A stretch of 43,596 nt of DNA from an uncultured Bacteroidales bacterium (lineage in GTDB: Bacteria > Bacteroidota > Bacteroidia > Bacteroidales > WCHB1-69), in contig CAMKLG010000022.1 of assembly GCA_946413585.1 (NCBI GenBank), forward strand, positions 1-43,596, written 5' to 3'. The notes below the pieces were generated by a model. It worked only from the letters and a program-made list of their open reading frames with translations, did no database searches and was not told the origin of the DNA. This document shows positions 25,401 to 33,513 of this stretch, one piece after another. Position 1 is the stretch's first letter. Every line of letters begins with the position of its first letter. The position numbers and the translations under genes were made by a program.

Positions 25401-28400
25401 CCAAAACGACAGTGTTGTCAAAACGGAATGGCTTGAGTTGCATAAGAATATGGTGGAGATAGCCTATCCTGTCCTGGAGACCTCGAACGGTAAGCTCACT
25501 ATTAATTTGTATATGGTTTCGGATAACTACAGGCTTAGTTTGACTCCCACCGTTACCATCGTCAATCATCAGAAAGACATCCGTTTTGAGTTTTTGCGTT
25601 TCCGTAACAAAACGTTGCCCGGCAGTCAGGAAGAATATCAGGTGCGATTGCTCAATCATCAGGGAGAACCCGCTTTGGCGGAATTGCTGTGCACCATGTA
25701 CGATTACTCCTTGGATGCGTTGTCTGGAAGGACCCATTTCCTGAATCTTGGTTTTAATCATTCGTACAGGTCAAGACGACTGCGTCTCCAGACGATTTCC
25801 ACGGCAACCATTATATTGCAACAGAAGTACTTTAACACCGATTATTACACAAAATCGTTCCGTTCCTCGTTTCCGGATTTTCGCTCTGATTTCGGTAACT
25901 GTAATGGTACCAGATATTTACGAAAGTGGGTATCAACGGGCGTTGATTTGGAAACAGGCGAGGAAATGCCAATGTATCAGCAAGAAATGGTACTTAATGT
26001 CGTTGAGGATAGAGCTGGGGAACCTGCTGCCGTATTTTTCGACGAGGCAGAGTATGCCGCTTCAAAACAGTCGGAAGCAGCAGTAGCTGTGTTGGGAGGT
26101 TCTTCAGCCCCTGTCATCCGCACCAATTTTTCCGAGACCGCCTTCTTCTACCCGCAGCTGCGCACCGACGGACGCGGCGACGTCTATATCAGCTTCACCA
26201 TGCCCGACGCACTCACCAAGTGGAAGATGCAGGGCGTGGCCCACAACCCTGACCTTCAGTGTGGCCGCTTCGAGAAGTTCGTGCAGACCGCCAAGGACGT
26301 GATGATCGTGCCCAACGCCCCGCGCTTCCTCCGCGAGGGCGACACCATGGACTTCTCCGCCAAGGTGGTGAACATGAGCGGCAAAACCCTGTGTGGGTAC
26401 GTGACGTTGCAGATGTTCAATGCGATGAATGGCAAACCGTTGGGGATGATTTGTGAAATGTCCCGTGGCGACGCAAGATTTTGCGTCGCGACCGCCGGTT
26501 CCCAACAATACGAGATTCCCGCCAACTCCTCCTCCGAAATCCATTTCCGCATCGTGGTGCCCGATGACGTTCCCGCCATCACCTACCGCATTGTCGCGCA
26601 CAACACTGACCCGAAAGACGTGGCCGGCGACGGCGAGGAGAAGACCCTCCCCGTGCTCACCAACCGCATGATGGTGACGGAAACGATGCCGTTCTATATA
26701 TCGGGAAAAGGCTCGAAGACGTTCACGTTCAACAAATTGCGGGATGCGTTCGGTGCGACGGACACGATGAATCGGAATTCGGACGCGATGAATCGCATTT
26801 CGGACGCGATAAATCGCGTCCCTACATTGAAACATTACCGCCTTACGGTGGAATGCACGCCCAACCCCGTCTGGTACGCCATCCAGGCGATGCCCTACAT
26901 GATGGAATACCCGCACGAGTGCAACGAGCAGCGCTTCAGCCGCTACTACGCCAACGCCCTCGCCACGCACATCCTGAAGGCCAATCCCGTCATCGAAGAG
27001 GTTTTCAACCGTTGGCAGGTGGAGAGTCCCGACGCTTTCTGCTCCGCTCTTGAGAAAAACCAGGAACTCAAGCAGGTGATACTGGAGGAGACCCCGTGGG
27101 TGCTCGACGCGCAGCGCGAAGGAGTCAACAAGCAGGCGTTGGCCGCCATGTTCGACTTCAAACGGATGGCCAAGGAGGAAGCCTCCACGCTGCGGAAACT
27201 GCAGCGGGCGCAAAACGGCGACGGTGGCTGGCCGTGGTTCAGTGGCGGCAAGAGCAGCGACTTCATCACACGGCACATCGTGGCGGGCTTCGGTCACCTG
27301 AAAGCCCTCGGCGTGAGCACCGACGTGGCCAACAGCACCCTCCACAGCGCTGTCTCCTACATGGACGAGCAGATGTACCAACGCTACCTCGACCGCAAGA
27401 AATACCACTACAATTACGTCGATGAGACACACTACCTCTACGCCCGCAGTTTCTACAAAGACAAGGTTTCCGCCAAGCACAAAGTCGCCTACGATACCTG
27501 CTACAAGGTGCTGTTAAGTAGCTGGAAGTCAGAGTCCTTCTACACCCAAGCGATGATCGCGCTCACCGCTTGGCGCAACGGCGACCAGAAGGTGGCGAAG
27601 GAAATTGTGGCCTACCTCAAGAGCATGGCCCAGCATGACGAGGAGATGGGCATGTTCTGGAAAAAGCAAGGCAGCGGTTGGTTCTGGTATGAGCAGCCCG
27701 TGGAACGGCAGGCGATGCTGATCGAGGCATTCCACACCATCACGCCGGAGGACGAGGAGTCCTTAGCGCAGATGCAGTTATGGCTTCTCAAGCAGAAGCA
27801 GACCCAGCACTGGAGCACCACGAAATCGACCACGGAAGCCATCTACGCGCTGCTGCTGAACAGGACGCTCGTAGCTGAGGACAAGACCGTGGCGGTCACC
27901 GTGGGGAACGTGCGTCTGCCAGACGAGACCGTGCAGACGGAGGCGGGCACCGGCTACTTCAAGAAGGCCTGGCCGGGCGAGGAGATCACCGCCGACAAGG
28001 CCAACGTGCGCATCGAGAAGGGCACCGACGGTCCCGCGTGGGGCGGCCTCTACTGGCAGTATTTCGAGAATCTCGACAAGATCACCCGCAGCGACGACAA
28101 GAACTTGGTCATCGAGAAGCAACTCTTCAAGGTGGAGAACACCGACAAGGGCGAGGTGCTGAAGGCCATCACGGCGGAGCAGCCGCTGCAGAAGGGCGAC
28201 AAGGTGCGCGTGCGGGTGGTCATCACCGCCGACCGCGACATGGAGTTCGTGCATCTCAAGGACATGCGCGCCGCTACTTTCGAGCCCGTCAACGTCTTCT
28301 CGCAGTACAAATACCAGGACGGCCTCTGGTACTACGAAGCCACCAAGGATGCGGCTACCCACTTCTTCATCGACTGGATGCCGAAGGGCAAATACGTTTT

Positions 28401-28521
28401 CGAATACACTTTGTTCGCCACCCAGTCCGGCGACTTCAGCAACGGCATCACGCACATCGAGTGCATGTATGCGCCGGAGTTCCGGTCGCATTCAGCGGGG
28501 GTAAGGGTGCAGGTGCAATAG
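22474..28521 (+). CDS. Alpha-2-macroglobulin family protein
   Basis: This 2015-residue protein has a signal peptide (MKRIITATMVITTLITASGQ) and is probably periplasmic or surface-exposed. Members trap proteases by covalent linkage. After a ~340-residue helical N-terminal region come macroglobulin domains, with ENAIIKMTV near 485 and DRNLYRPGQTLYFKG near 565 typical of MG2/MG3, and the A2M core (RTDGRGDVYISFTMPDALTK) near 1230. The thioester motif is CNEQ at 1483-1486 in PHECNEQRFSRYY, followed by the helical thioester domain and a C-terminal receptor-like domain. Two palindromic repeat blocks are read in frame at about 1331-1340 and 1430-1450. The DNA is GC-rich at 22474-22790 and after about 26100 but clearly AT-richer between, so the gene looks mosaic. 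Target proteases are unknown. Confidence 0.92.
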   Translation: MKRIITATMVITTLITASGQSQSPAAIAKKWDEIRHLCEKYDDGADSAYRILNEQLAATQKEPVANAIWHSCMGQFLDEYYNENRYRLRQRTEVADETPKDFKEWDDKTLKKRMRHEYLQSLHNAETLQAIPISDWKTLFDLKDFTPYSHFTLYDILAQRYLKAIKQLLADEGDLNFEFGSDNRLWDTESFLKMPLRLEDSCSEMHTALAVYQRLIDYHRRLGHEKEWVQLSLDRFALMIAQALTPDMTDTRYIDLLTDFGKSLENSEAYAYVAYQLAVLYVQRSHDYNAQTRPEYRYDLVKALNLLEKALPFLDESYVNWAEKLMNSIREPLVLAHPTFDAVPVQTPILCDIEYKQYTKLYARLVPVTHAQWKQVMAKSYHKMSSQQYKTVLSIKSVFEEVVELPDMEDFQSHSGKYMLPSQPAGEYLLLLSDSPYPNEIDHCQVISYVQVTDIQVENRETDKEQEFYVVNRVTGEPLENAIIKMTVSDQHSKSSNTYHLVTDKSGYARIDFPYMQSMMDNLSVTWNHQTLYALETSYWYKNRQEARTEQKCELLTDRNLYRPGQTLYFKGVVTEETVDKGETKHYSLIKGQEYMVALRDVNHQLVAEKKVTTNDFGSFDGFFQLPEGGLTGRYTLHVKTARAWIGTSYVRVEEYKRPSFEVRMETPKDLVKIGQTVTVEGFAEALAGYPIGDAVVQYAVYRETSFPWFRPYYKPDLQTQAVVSGQTQTDAAGRFTISFPTEEVASIKQYTPLYQYLIDVTVTDINGETHTASSEVRVSERSLSLWIQFPEEIRTDYTENRFPVTLTNIADAPQDGTVLYEIFKLTAPAVFYHSVSKGDVEITPMSELRKQFPNLAFAGEDDKSNWSAKLLTTGSIICDKGKDNFFEIPGLSNMQSGYYRICFKTQDPNGEWVEANREVYLYDGSETSYKGYSPLWFDLATMYYTSGGYQVEAGETLRFHVGSCLDHAMVLCEMVQNDSVVKTEWLELHKNMVEIAYPVLETSNGKLTINLYMVSDNYRLSLTPTVTIVNHQKDIRFEFLRFRNKTLPGSQEEYQVRLLNHQGEPALAELLCTMYDYSLDALSGRTHFLNLGFNHSYRSRRLRLQTISTATIILQQKYFNTDYYTKSFRSSFPDFRSDFGNCNGTRYLRKWVSTGVDLETGEEMPMYQQEMVLNVVEDRAGEPAAVFFDEAEYAASKQSEAAVAVLGGSSAPVIRTNFSETAFFYPQLRTDGRGDVYISFTMPDALTKWKMQGVAHNPDLQCGRFEKFVQTAKDVMIVPNAPRFLREGDTMDFSAKVVNMSGKTLCGYVTLQMFNAMNGKPLGMICEMSRGDARFCVATAGSQQYEIPANSSSEIHFRIVVPDDVPAITYRIVAHNTDPKDVAGDGEEKTLPVLTNRMMVTETMPFYISGKGSKTFTFNKLRDAFGATDTMNRNSDAMNRISDAINRVPTLKHYRLTVECTPNPVWYAIQAMPYMMEYPHECNEQRFSRYYANALATHILKANPVIEEVFNRWQVESPDAFCSALEKNQELKQVILEETPWVLDAQREGVNKQALAAMFDFKRMAKEEASTLRKLQRAQNGDGGWPWFSGGKSSDFITRHIVAGFGHLKALGVSTDVANSTLHSAVSYMDEQMYQRYLDRKKYHYNYVDETHYLYARSFYKDKVSAKHKVAYDTCYKVLLSSWKSESFYTQAMIALTAWRNGDQKVAKEIVAYLKSMAQHDEEMGMFWKKQGSGWFWYEQPVERQAMLIEAFHTITPEDEESLAQMQLWLLKQKQTQHWSTTKSTTEAIYALLLNRTLVAEDKTVAVTVGNVRLPDETVQTEAGTGYFKKAWPGEEITADKANVRIEKGTDGPAWGGLYWQYFENLDKITRSDDKNLVIEKQLFKVENTDKGEVLKAITAEQPLQKGDKVRVRVVITADRDMEFVHLKDMRAATFEPVNVFSQYKYQDGLWYYEATKDAATHFFIDWMPKGKYVFEYTLFATQSGDFSNGITHIECMYAPEFRSHSAGVRVQVQ
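26465..26492. repeat. Palindromic repeat inside the macroglobulin gene (GACGCAA type)
   Basis: Arms GTGGCGACGCAA (26465-26476) and TTGCGTCGCGAC (26481-26492) enclose GATT with one mismatch. It resembles the CGTAGAGACGCGA palindrome at 36805-36833 and is translated as RGDARFCVATA between two macroglobulin-type strands. Confidence 0.8.
26760..26822. repeat. Three tandem 21-bp palindromic units inside the macroglobulin gene
   Basis: Units at 26760-26780, 26781-26801 and 26802-26822 begin GGACacGATGAATCG, GGACGCGATGAATCG and GGACGCGATAAATCG. The last unit is a perfect hairpin (GGACGCGAT / ATCGCGTCC). They encode DTMNRNS, DAMNRIS and DAINRVP. The 21-bp period keeps the frame. Confidence 0.85.
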
Positions 28522-28526
28522 GGGCC

Positions 28527-28580
28527 GACGCTTCCAAGCGTCGTAAAATTCCGTAGAGGCGAATAATCATTCATTCCTCA
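28527..28580. repeat. Two palindromic repeats after the macroglobulin gene
   Basis: CGACGCTT/AAGCGTCG with a CC loop (28527-28544) is followed by a GTAGAGGCGAATAATCATTC-type unit (28553-28580). Both belong to families seen elsewhere in the window. Either may help end transcription but no T-run follows. Confidence 0.75.
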
Positions 28581-28727
28581 TGGGAAGATCGGTTGCTTAT
28601 CATTATTTCTTGTATTTATGCCGCCAAAATCAAAAATCCAACGTCCAATGTCCATCAAAGAGTCTCGCAGTCTCAGTATTATCATCATCACAGCAGTTAA
28701 GAAAGAACAGAATTAGAATCTAAATGT

Positions 28728-29420
28728 ATGAAGAACATCCGATTGGTTATCTTCGATTTTGACGGCACAATGGCCGACACACGCCATAACATCGTTCTCA
28801 CCATGCAGTGCGTGATGCGGGAGTTGGGGATGCCTGTGGCCGATGAGGAGACCTGCGCCTCCACCATCGGGCTGCCGCTCAAGGACTGCTTCCGCAAGAT
28901 TTTCCCGGAACTGACCGATGACGGCGCTGAACACTGTACCGAGACTTACCGCCAGATCTTTTTTGCCAATGCCAAGTCGCTGTTCCCCAATATGTTCCCT
29001 TTCGTGCAGGAGACCATTGACTTGCTGCACACCCATCATATCCAGATAGCGATTGCCTCGTCGCGCACTTCTGCCTCATTGCTCGGTTTCATTCGTGAGA
29101 TGCGCCTGACGGACAAAATCGCCATGGTGGTCGGTTCCGACGAGGTGACTCGCCACAAACCGCATCCAGAGCCTGTGAACGTCATTCTGACGGCGTTGGG
29201 CGTGCCTGCTTCGGAGACCCTGGTGGTTGGCGACATGCCCGTGGACATCCTCATGGGCGCGGCTGCCGGCGCGCACACCTGCGCGGTTACCTATGGGAAC
29301 GCTTCTGCTGAGGAACTGTCTGCTGCAGGTGCGGAATTCCTGATTGACGATATGGGGGAATTGGGAACGATCCTTGGGCTCACGTCGTTCGCCCTATGTC
29401 CTCGTACATTATTAAGATGA
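28728..29420 (+). CDS. HAD-superfamily hydrolase, phosphoglycolate phosphatase-like
   Basis: This 230-residue cytoplasmic phosphatase belongs to HAD subfamily I with a C1 cap. Motif I is FDFDGTMADT with nucleophile D10 and acid/base D12, motif II is ASSRTS near 107, motif III is KPHPEP near 144 and motif IV is GDMPVDI near 166. It resembles phosphoglycolate phosphatase and pyrophosphatase PpaX types; substrate cannot be chosen by sequence alone. It stands alone: repeats lie on both sides and the next gene is on the other strand. No TAnnTTTG box is visible upstream. Confidence 0.88.
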   Translation: MKNIRLVIFDFDGTMADTRHNIVLTMQCVMRELGMPVADEETCASTIGLPLKDCFRKIFPELTDDGAEHCTETYRQIFFANAKSLFPNMFPFVQETIDLLHTHHIQIAIASSRTSASLLGFIREMRLTDKIAMVVGSDEVTRHKPHPEPVNVILTALGVPASETLVVGDMPVDILMGAAAGAHTCAVTYGNASAEELSAAGAEFLIDDMGELGTILGLTSFALCPRTLLR

Positions 29421-29479
29421 AGAATTCTAACAGATTTCATATTAGTTGGCGGTATCGAATTAGCACGGGCGAATAAGAG

Positions 29480-29523
29480 ACATTTTCCTTGAGCAGTCTC
29501 AGTAGAGACAAGAGTTTCGTAGA
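29480..29523. repeat. Truncated CCTTGAGCAG element
   Basis: ATTTTCCTTGAGCAGTCTCA matches the first part of the elements at 15281 and 22245, including a small TCTC..GAGA stem, but stops before the CCCCACAC hairpin, at the end of radC. Confidence 0.65.
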
Positions 29524-29524
29524 G

Positions 29525-30238
29525 TTACAACCTCCCTTCTTCCACAAAACTGTAGTACCGGTCTTTGTGGATGATGATGTGATCGACCAGAATCAGATCC
29601 ATGAGTTCGGCTGCGCGGTGCAGTTTCTCCGTCAGCTGGATGTCGGTGCGGCTGGGGCGAACCGAGCCGGACGGATGGTTGTGGCATAGGATGATTTGCG
29701 TGGCCTTGTTCAGTACTGCTTCCTCCATCACGATGCGCGTGTCAACCCCAGTGGAACTGATACCTCCTTTGCTGATTTGGCATGTGTGCAGGATGTGGTT
29801 GGCGTGGTTGAGGTATATCGCCCAGAATTCCTCATGGTCAAGATGGGCGATCTTGTCCTGCATCAAGTTCACGACGTCTCGCGAATGGAGGATTTGCAAG
29901 CTTTCCTCCACCTCTTCTGCACGGATGCGCTTGCCGAGTTCAAAGGCGGTGAGCAGGGCAATGGCTTTGGCCTGCCCGATACCCTTGACTTTCGAAAGCT
30001 CCCGCAACGACATGTCAGACAGCGCGTTAAGACTGTTCTTCGAAGCGGCAAGCAATTTCTTAGCTAAATCCACAGCGGAATCAGTAGTGTTCCCGGTACG
30101 CAACAATATGGCGATAAGTTCCGCGTTTGACAAGGCTACGGCACCGTTTTTGGCGTATTTCTCTCGTGGTCGGTCTTGGACGCTCCATTCTTTGATTGTC
30201 AGTTTTCGGTTTTCGTAGGTTTGGTTTTGTCGGTTCAT
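29525..30238 (-). CDS. radC: RadC family JAB-domain protein
   Basis: This 237-residue protein has an N-terminal helix-hairpin-helix-like part (SELSKVKGIGQAKAIAL region) and a JAMM/MPN+ domain with HNHPSGSVRPSRTD, containing the HxH and the downstream Asp that bind zinc. RadC proteins were once linked to DNA repair; their real role is unsettled. The start MNRQNQTYENRKLTIKEW at 30238 puts KLTIKEW..DRPREK at the usual place; the open frame extends 15 codons further into a palindromic repeat. It lies 53 bases after the DUF58 gene on the same strand and may be co-transcribed. Confidence 0.93.
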   Translation of the reverse strand: MNRQNQTYENRKLTIKEWSVQDRPREKYAKNGAVALSNAELIAILLRTGNTTDSAVDLAKKLLAASKNSLNALSDMSLRELSKVKGIGQAKAIALLTAFELGKRIRAEEVEESLQILHSRDVVNLMQDKIAHLDHEEFWAIYLNHANHILHTCQISKGGISSTGVDTRIVMEEAVLNKATQIILCHNHPSGSVRPSRTDIQLTEKLHRAAELMDLILVDHIIIHKDRYYSFVEEGRL

Positions 30239-30264
30239 TAGGTCTTTCGGTTTTCTCAAGTATT

Positions 30265-30292
30265 GTAGAGATGTTGCGCGCAACGCCTCTAC
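30265..30292. repeat. Palindromic repeat, GTAGAG family
   Basis: Arms GTAGAGATGTTGCG and CGCAACGCCTCTAC abut without a loop and differ at two positions. Its last base overlaps the stop codon of the DUF58 gene, and it fills the gap to radC. Confidence 0.8.
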
Positions 30293-31227
30293 TAATACAT
30301 TTGCGATCGTTTCAGCAAATAGGGTAGCAGTATCTGTTCGAAACCTTGCGTGATGTCAGCGGGGATCACGTCGATCTGGTATTGTCCGCATTTGACTTTG
30401 ATTTCTTGGAAGTAATCGCGCACGGTTTGTTGGTAGTATTCACGGATATTGTTGGCATGTACTTTCACCTCGTTGCCCGTCTCCATATCTACGAATCTAT
30501 AGAGCCTGTTTTCGAAGGCGAAGTCGTACTCTAATTGTTTGTCGAAGGTGTGGAAGAGGACCACCTCGTGCTTGTTGTGTCGCAGATGTCCTAGTGCCAG
30601 CAGCAGTTCGTCCAGGTTTTTGTTCGACTCCAGCATGTCGCTGAAGATGATGACCAAAGAGCGGCGATGAATCTGTTCGGCAATTTGGTGCAGCGTGTCG
30701 GTGACCATGGATTGCCGTTGCACGTTGTCGCCGATGGGTTGCAGCACCTTCTCTAATTCGCGGTAAATCATCTTGTGGTGCGCGTCGCCTCCGCGTGCGC
30801 GGGTGTGCAACTCCAATTTATCGGAAAACAAACTCAGCCCGACAGCATCGCGCTGGCTCTTGAAAACTTGCATCAGCACGGCGGCAGCATATACGGCGAA
30901 GAAGATCTTGTTCGGTTGCGCGAGGGTGTATTTCTGCCGTTTGGGGAAATACATGGACGACGAGTTGTCGATGACCAAATGGCAGCGCAGGTTGGTTTCC
31001 TCCTCGTATTGTTTGACGAACAGCTTGTCGGTGCGGGCGTACAATTTCCAGTCGATATGCCGGATGGGTTCGCCAGTGTTGTAGGGACGGTGTTCGGCAA
31101 ATTCCACCGAAAAACCATGCATCGGGCTCTTGTGAATACCTGTGATAAAGCCTTCCACCACCTGTTTGGCCACGAATTCCACGTGGTCGAACTGTGTGAT
31201 TTTCGTCAAGTCAATCGTATATGCCAT
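30292..31227 (-). CDS. DUF58 domain-containing protein
   Basis: This 311-residue cytoplasmic protein contains the DUF58 signature (EFAEHRPYNTGEPIRHIDWKLYART near 48) and a von Willebrand A-like fold (VIDNSSSM metal-site-like motif near 95). In Bacteroidota DUF58 genes usually sit with a MoxR-type ATPase and Bat proteins; here no such neighbours are present. Function is unknown, with a role in assembly of redox or membrane complexes suggested for Bat operons. The start at 31227 was chosen because a -7 box lies at 31245-31252, over the longer frame's first codons. Confidence 0.88.
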   Translation of the reverse strand: MAYTIDLTKITQFDHVEFVAKQVVEGFITGIHKSPMHGFSVEFAEHRPYNTGEPIRHIDWKLYARTDKLFVKQYEEETNLRCHLVIDNSSSMYFPKRQKYTLAQPNKIFFAVYAAAVLMQVFKSQRDAVGLSLFSDKLELHTRARGGDAHHKMIYRELEKVLQPIGDNVQRQSMVTDTLHQIAEQIHRRSLVIIFSDMLESNKNLDELLLALGHLRHNKHEVVLFHTFDKQLEYDFAFENRLYRFVDMETGNEVKVHANNIREYYQQTVRDYFQEIKVKCGQYQIDVIPADITQGFEQILLPYLLKRSQMY

Positions 31228-31244
31228 AGGTTGAATTTTAGGGC

Positions 31245-31252
31245 GCAAAGGT
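31245..31252 (-). promoter_or_regulatory. -7 promoter box of the DUF58 gene
   Basis: On the minus strand this reads TACCTTTG, 18 bases before the chosen ATG. It lies between this gene and the preceding one. Confidence 0.65.
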
Positions 31253-31261
31253 ACACTTTTT

Positions 31262-32926
31262 TTAGTCTGTCAAAGAACTTGATGCAGAAATAAAGCTTTG
31301 CCATCGTTTCAGGAACGATTCGCTGAATGCGGTGCTGCTGTCGTTGGCGAAGATTTCTGATACTTTGAGTAAAATGGGCGGATGACCGTGCCGGCAGAGC
31401 AGCAGGCATGGAAAGTCTGATTCCGTCAGGAATTCACCAGCTGTTAAATCCGAAAAATTGGGAGAGAGGTTAGCATAGAAAGAGAATGGTTTGTCCAATG
31501 AATGTCGAATTTGATTGCGGCGCTCCTGCACAGCAAGACCTTTTAATGGATGCGGATAGACGTGGCCGATATGGATACTGTCGGGGATCGATTGGTCTAG
31601 TATCTGGTAAATCGCTTTCACGCATCCAGAACATTCCAATCCTTGATGGAGTATCAGAACACTTTGACTCGAAGAAAGTTCGTCTAACGATACCGGTTGC
31701 TCTGATGCAGTAGGATATAGTAATGGTCGCTTCCATAGTTCACGTGGACGATAATCCATGATTTGATAGGCCAGAGAGGGGGAGCGGTCTGAATAGTATT
31801 TGTCCAGTTCAGCAAGGTATTCTTGGTTGGTTCGTCCGTTCCAAGAAACATCCGTTTGGTAGGTCAGTTGCACGATTTTGCCATTCCCTGCGGCGTTGCC
31901 TTTGTCGAATCCGCCCTGAAACAGAGTGAACGGGAATTGTGCTGCAGTATAAACGCTATCTTCATGGTTTGATCGGAGGTAACGGAGCGTTTGTCCGTTA
32001 TCTTCCTTGACGGCATATTGCAGCACAGATTTCCCGATAAGCGTGTCGTAATGAGCATAGAGTAGCAGGAAATCCCCGCGCAGAGGCATGACCACTTTAG
32101 GATAGGAGTAGTCATAGATGTCGTCTTTTACGGCATAGATTCGTTCGATTCCGTAAGGGAACGACAGTGTTTTCTGGATATAGTTGTCCTCGAAAGGTTT
32201 CCATGAAGGCAAGTTGAAGGAATGCGTTTCAAGAAGTTGACCGTCCAAGGAATAGATCTCCAAGCGGGGATATCTGGTGCTTAGGAAGAGTACATTGTTT
32301 TTGTTGTGGGAAAGATAGCGATTGGGCTGGATTTGTACAATGTGCGGAGCCTCGTAAGGCAGTTCGCGCACCAATGTGGCCGAATCGCTGCCGAGCTCTT
32401 TTTGAAACCACTTGAACCCCTTGTCATGGTCTTCTTCGAAGAAGTGGATCTTGTTCTGATGAAGATACCCCATGAACAAGTTCTGGTGACGATAATTGGA
32501 AACCACTTCGTAGTTTTGGTCTTGAATTCTTTTATATAATATTAGTTCTTCTTGAGTGGTCACCAAAAGATAGTCTCCGTCGAAACAGAAATCATAAATC
32601 CACAGGCTCCGAGCGTAATGCTCCTTGTTGCGCGCGCCTTGGGGCAAGGGAAGCAGGATTTCTGTTTGTTCATAATTATCCAATCGCAAAGCATGGATCA
32701 CGGCGTGGAAGTCGTTCTCTTTCTGTTGAAATGACTGTTGCTCAACAAAATAGAAAGTGTTGTCTTGAATGTCACATTTGACAAGATTCAGGTTTTCAGG
32801 TTCTTTCGTACATTGCATACGAACAATCGTGTCTAATGTGAATCGATGTCCAATCCATTCTTGTCCGTTTGCGCAAATAGTTGCCAACAGTATGCTTGCT
32901 AGGATTAATATTCGTGATTTCGTCAT
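31262..32926 (-). CDS. Secreted propeller-like protein with C-terminal thioredoxin-like CSGC motif
   Basis: This 554-residue protein begins with a signal peptide (MTKSRILILASILLATICANG). Residues about 30-400 show repeated short beta-strand/turn units (such as DFCFDGDYLLVTTQEELILYKR and NNVLFLSTRYPRLEIYSLDG) that suggest a beta-propeller, similar in look to 6-bladed propeller proteins of this phylum. The C-terminal ~130 residues hold ECSGCVKAIYQIL, a CxxC at C432 and C435 before a helix, and later DFPCLLL, where Pro could be the cis-Pro of a thioredoxin fold. A thiol-disulfide role in the periplasm is an inference. It starts 29 bases after a small secreted Cys-containing protein, so the two are probably an operon. 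I know no named family for this combination. Confidence 0.7.
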   Translation of the reverse strand: MTKSRILILASILLATICANGQEWIGHRFTLDTIVRMQCTKEPENLNLVKCDIQDNTFYFVEQQSFQQKENDFHAVIHALRLDNYEQTEILLPLPQGARNKEHYARSLWIYDFCFDGDYLLVTTQEELILYKRIQDQNYEVVSNYRHQNLFMGYLHQNKIHFFEEDHDKGFKWFQKELGSDSATLVRELPYEAPHIVQIQPNRYLSHNKNNVLFLSTRYPRLEIYSLDGQLLETHSFNLPSWKPFEDNYIQKTLSFPYGIERIYAVKDDIYDYSYPKVVMPLRGDFLLLYAHYDTLIGKSVLQYAVKEDNGQTLRYLRSNHEDSVYTAAQFPFTLFQGGFDKGNAAGNGKIVQLTYQTDVSWNGRTNQEYLAELDKYYSDRSPSLAYQIMDYRPRELWKRPLLYPTASEQPVSLDELSSSQSVLILHQGLECSGCVKAIYQILDQSIPDSIHIGHVYPHPLKGLAVQERRNQIRHSLDKPFSFYANLSPNFSDLTAGEFLTESDFPCLLLCRHGHPPILLKVSEIFANDSSTAFSESFLKRWQSFISASSSLTD

Positions 32927-32955
32927 GGCTCAGCGTCTTTTTTCAGGAGTGAGGG

Positions 32956-33513
32956 TTAGTTGCCTGCTATTGAGAAAATATTCACCTTCTCAACGTAGAT
33001 TTTCATCGTAGAATCGCCATTCTTGGAATTAGTGACGACACCACGTACCACATACGTCTCAACACGTTGGTGTGGTTTTGAACCTTTAGAGGCGTTGTTG
33101 AGCGCAATGGTCTTGGTGAACACTGTCGGCACGCTTTTTGGCACATTGTTTGACTGTGAAGCGGACAGACTGGCTTCGTATGCCGTCTCATATTGCAAGA
33201 TGACATCGTTGAAGGCATTTTTGAGCGAATTCAGCAGTACGGGGTCAGAAGCCACCTCGATGGAATTCCCGTTGTTAACCGGGCATGGGGAACAATTCGG
33301 AACACGGCAGAAGGTGAATCCGCTGCCTCTACAATCCAATTCGGCGATACCTGAGCTGGTGAGCTCGGCTGGCGTGTAGGTCACGTAATTGTACATGTTG
33401 ATGATGGCGGAAAAACCACCTTGTTGCTTGTTGACAATCACTGACGGTACTTTTTCAGCGAAAGTGGCAAATGATAAAACACTCAATCCGATTAATAAAA
33501 AGAACTTTTTCAT
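32956..33513 (-). CDS. Small secreted protein with four clustered cysteines
   Basis: This 185-residue protein has a signal peptide (MKKFFLLIGLSVLSFATFA). A cluster of four cysteines follows near 61-77 (LDCRGSGFTFCRVPNCSPC). The rest is polar, with no recognised domain. The frame is open to 33747, but the upstream part is basic and low in complexity, and a -7 box at 33728-33735 makes it untranslated leader. The next gene, 29 bases downstream, encodes a CxxC protein, so this could be its partner or substrate; small secreted peptides such as NVEALA proteins accompany propeller genes in related bacteria, but that motif is not seen here. Function unknown. Confidence 0.75.
   Translation of the reverse strand: MKKFFLLIGLSVLSFATFAEKVPSVIVNKQQGGFSAIINMYNYVTYTPAELTSSGIAELDCRGSGFTFCRVPNCSPCPVNNGNSIEVASDPVLLNSLKNAFNDVILQYETAYEASLSASQSNNVPKSVPTVFTKTIALNNASKGSKPHQRVETYVVRGVVTNSKNGDSTMKIYVEKVNIFSIAGN

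Noticed and set aside
26104-27480. A 458-codon open frame on the minus strand inside the macroglobulin gene
   Set aside because: It is the mirror of a GC-rich coding region; its His/Val-rich translation has no recognisable domain and the plus-strand gene is certain.
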